From an uncultured Arcobacter sp. (lineage in GTDB: Bacteria; Campylobacterota; Campylobacteria; Campylobacterales; Arcobacteraceae), in NCBI GenBank assembly GCA_913062735.1, contig CAJXWI010000119.1, forward strand, positions 1-7,372: a stretch of DNA of 7,372 nt. The letters are read 5' to 3'. The translations under genes were made by a program, and so were the position numbers. The first letter of the stretch is position 1, and every line of letters starts with the position of its first letter. Below are positions 7,023 to 7,372 of the stretch, piece by piece. Below the pieces are notes generated by a model. It was not told the origin of the DNA, searched no databases, and saw only the letters and a program-made list of their open reading frames with translations.

Positions 7023-7372
7023 TCATCAAACGATTAGAAATCAAGGAACAATTGGAGGAAATTTATGCACGTCTAGTCCAATTGGAGATATTGCACCTAT
7101 ATTATTAGTTTTAAATTCAGATTTAAAAGTATTTGGAAGAAATGGTTTTAAAAAAATTAATATAAAAAATTTTTTCAAAGGTTATCGAAAGAATATTTTA
7201 AAAAAAGATGAAATAATTTCATCCTTGGAATTACCTATAGCCAACAAAAAAAATAAAATTTTTTCCTGGAAGCTCTCAAAACGATATGATCAAGATATAT
7301 CAACTATCTCTCTTGCTATCAATATTCAAATTCAAAACAATATTATTAAAGAATTACATATTGCTGCTGGAG
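7021..7372 (+). CDS. xdhA: Xanthine dehydrogenase small subunit, internal FAD-domain fragment
   Basis: The frame is open from the junction to the window edge (117 codons) with no start or stop of its own. [19 protein letters not shown] (fragment residues 5-23) matches the second FAD-binding motif (TxGGN) of the molybdenum hydroxylase flavoprotein domain. The later [17 protein letters not shown] (about 81-97) is typical of xanthine dehydrogenase small subunits at the start of the C-terminal flavoprotein domain. These enzymes oxidise hypoxanthine and xanthine to urate and pass electrons through FAD and iron-sulfur clusters. The N-terminal 2Fe-2S domains and the first FAD loop are missing at the junction, and the C-terminus lies beyond the window. 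Base composition is as AT-rich as the neighbours, so it does not show whether the DNA is from another organism. A CO-dehydrogenase-type medium subunit is a less likely alternative. Confidence 0.83.

Noticed and set aside
7021..7372. Xanthine dehydrogenase fragment as cargo of a mobile element
   Set aside because: No transposase, integrase, terminal repeat or target duplication is visible, and the joint cuts both genes internally.

Overview
The window is very AT-rich. It looks like a member of the Campylobacterota, most likely an Arcobacter-type bacterium (Arcobacteraceae). The evidence is a low-GC codon style, T-rich promoters with a strong TATAAT -10 and no clear -35, and an overlapping pyrG-recJ pair. 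I recall the same pyrG-recJ adjacency from Campylobacter jejuni (Cj0027-Cj0028) and Helicobacter pylori. The genus is inferred from protein style and was not tested by a search.

Layout from left to right: (1) 1-2513, minus strand: the first 837 codons of dnaE, the replicative DNA polymerase III alpha subunit, cut by the window edge. (2) 2514-2616: a short gap with a good dnaE promoter lying in an 18-bp near-palindrome, plus a weak possible terminator for the gene upstream. (3) 2617-3387, minus strand: a small patatin-like phospholipase with its own promoter. (4) 3388-3554: a divergent promoter region. (5) 3555-4241 and 4246-4839, plus strand: two tandem lipoproteins of the FlgO family, 4 bp apart, probably one transcript. 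(6) 4834-6396, minus strand: complete recJ, overlapping the second lipoprotein gene tail-to-tail by 6 bp. (7) 6396-about 7020, minus strand: the C-terminal glutaminase part of pyrG, overlapping recJ in a TAATG coupling. (8) From about 7000-7022 to the end, plus strand: the interior of a xanthine dehydrogenase small subunit, joined abruptly to the broken pyrG.

Functionally most of this is housekeeping: replication (dnaE), recombination and repair (recJ) and CTP synthesis (pyrG). An envelope lipoprotein pair of a family known from flagellar motility sits between them. The patatin is a probable intracellular lipid acyl hydrolase of unknown physiological role.

The most striking point is the junction near 7010. 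Two unrelated genes, each lacking its N-terminal half, are joined head to head with nothing between them. CTP synthase is normally essential, so a chimeric assembly or amplification artefact is the simplest explanation; a real rearrangement is the alternative. I saw no CRISPR array, tRNA, rRNA, insertion sequence or defence system, and I find no convincing case for a wholly new system here.
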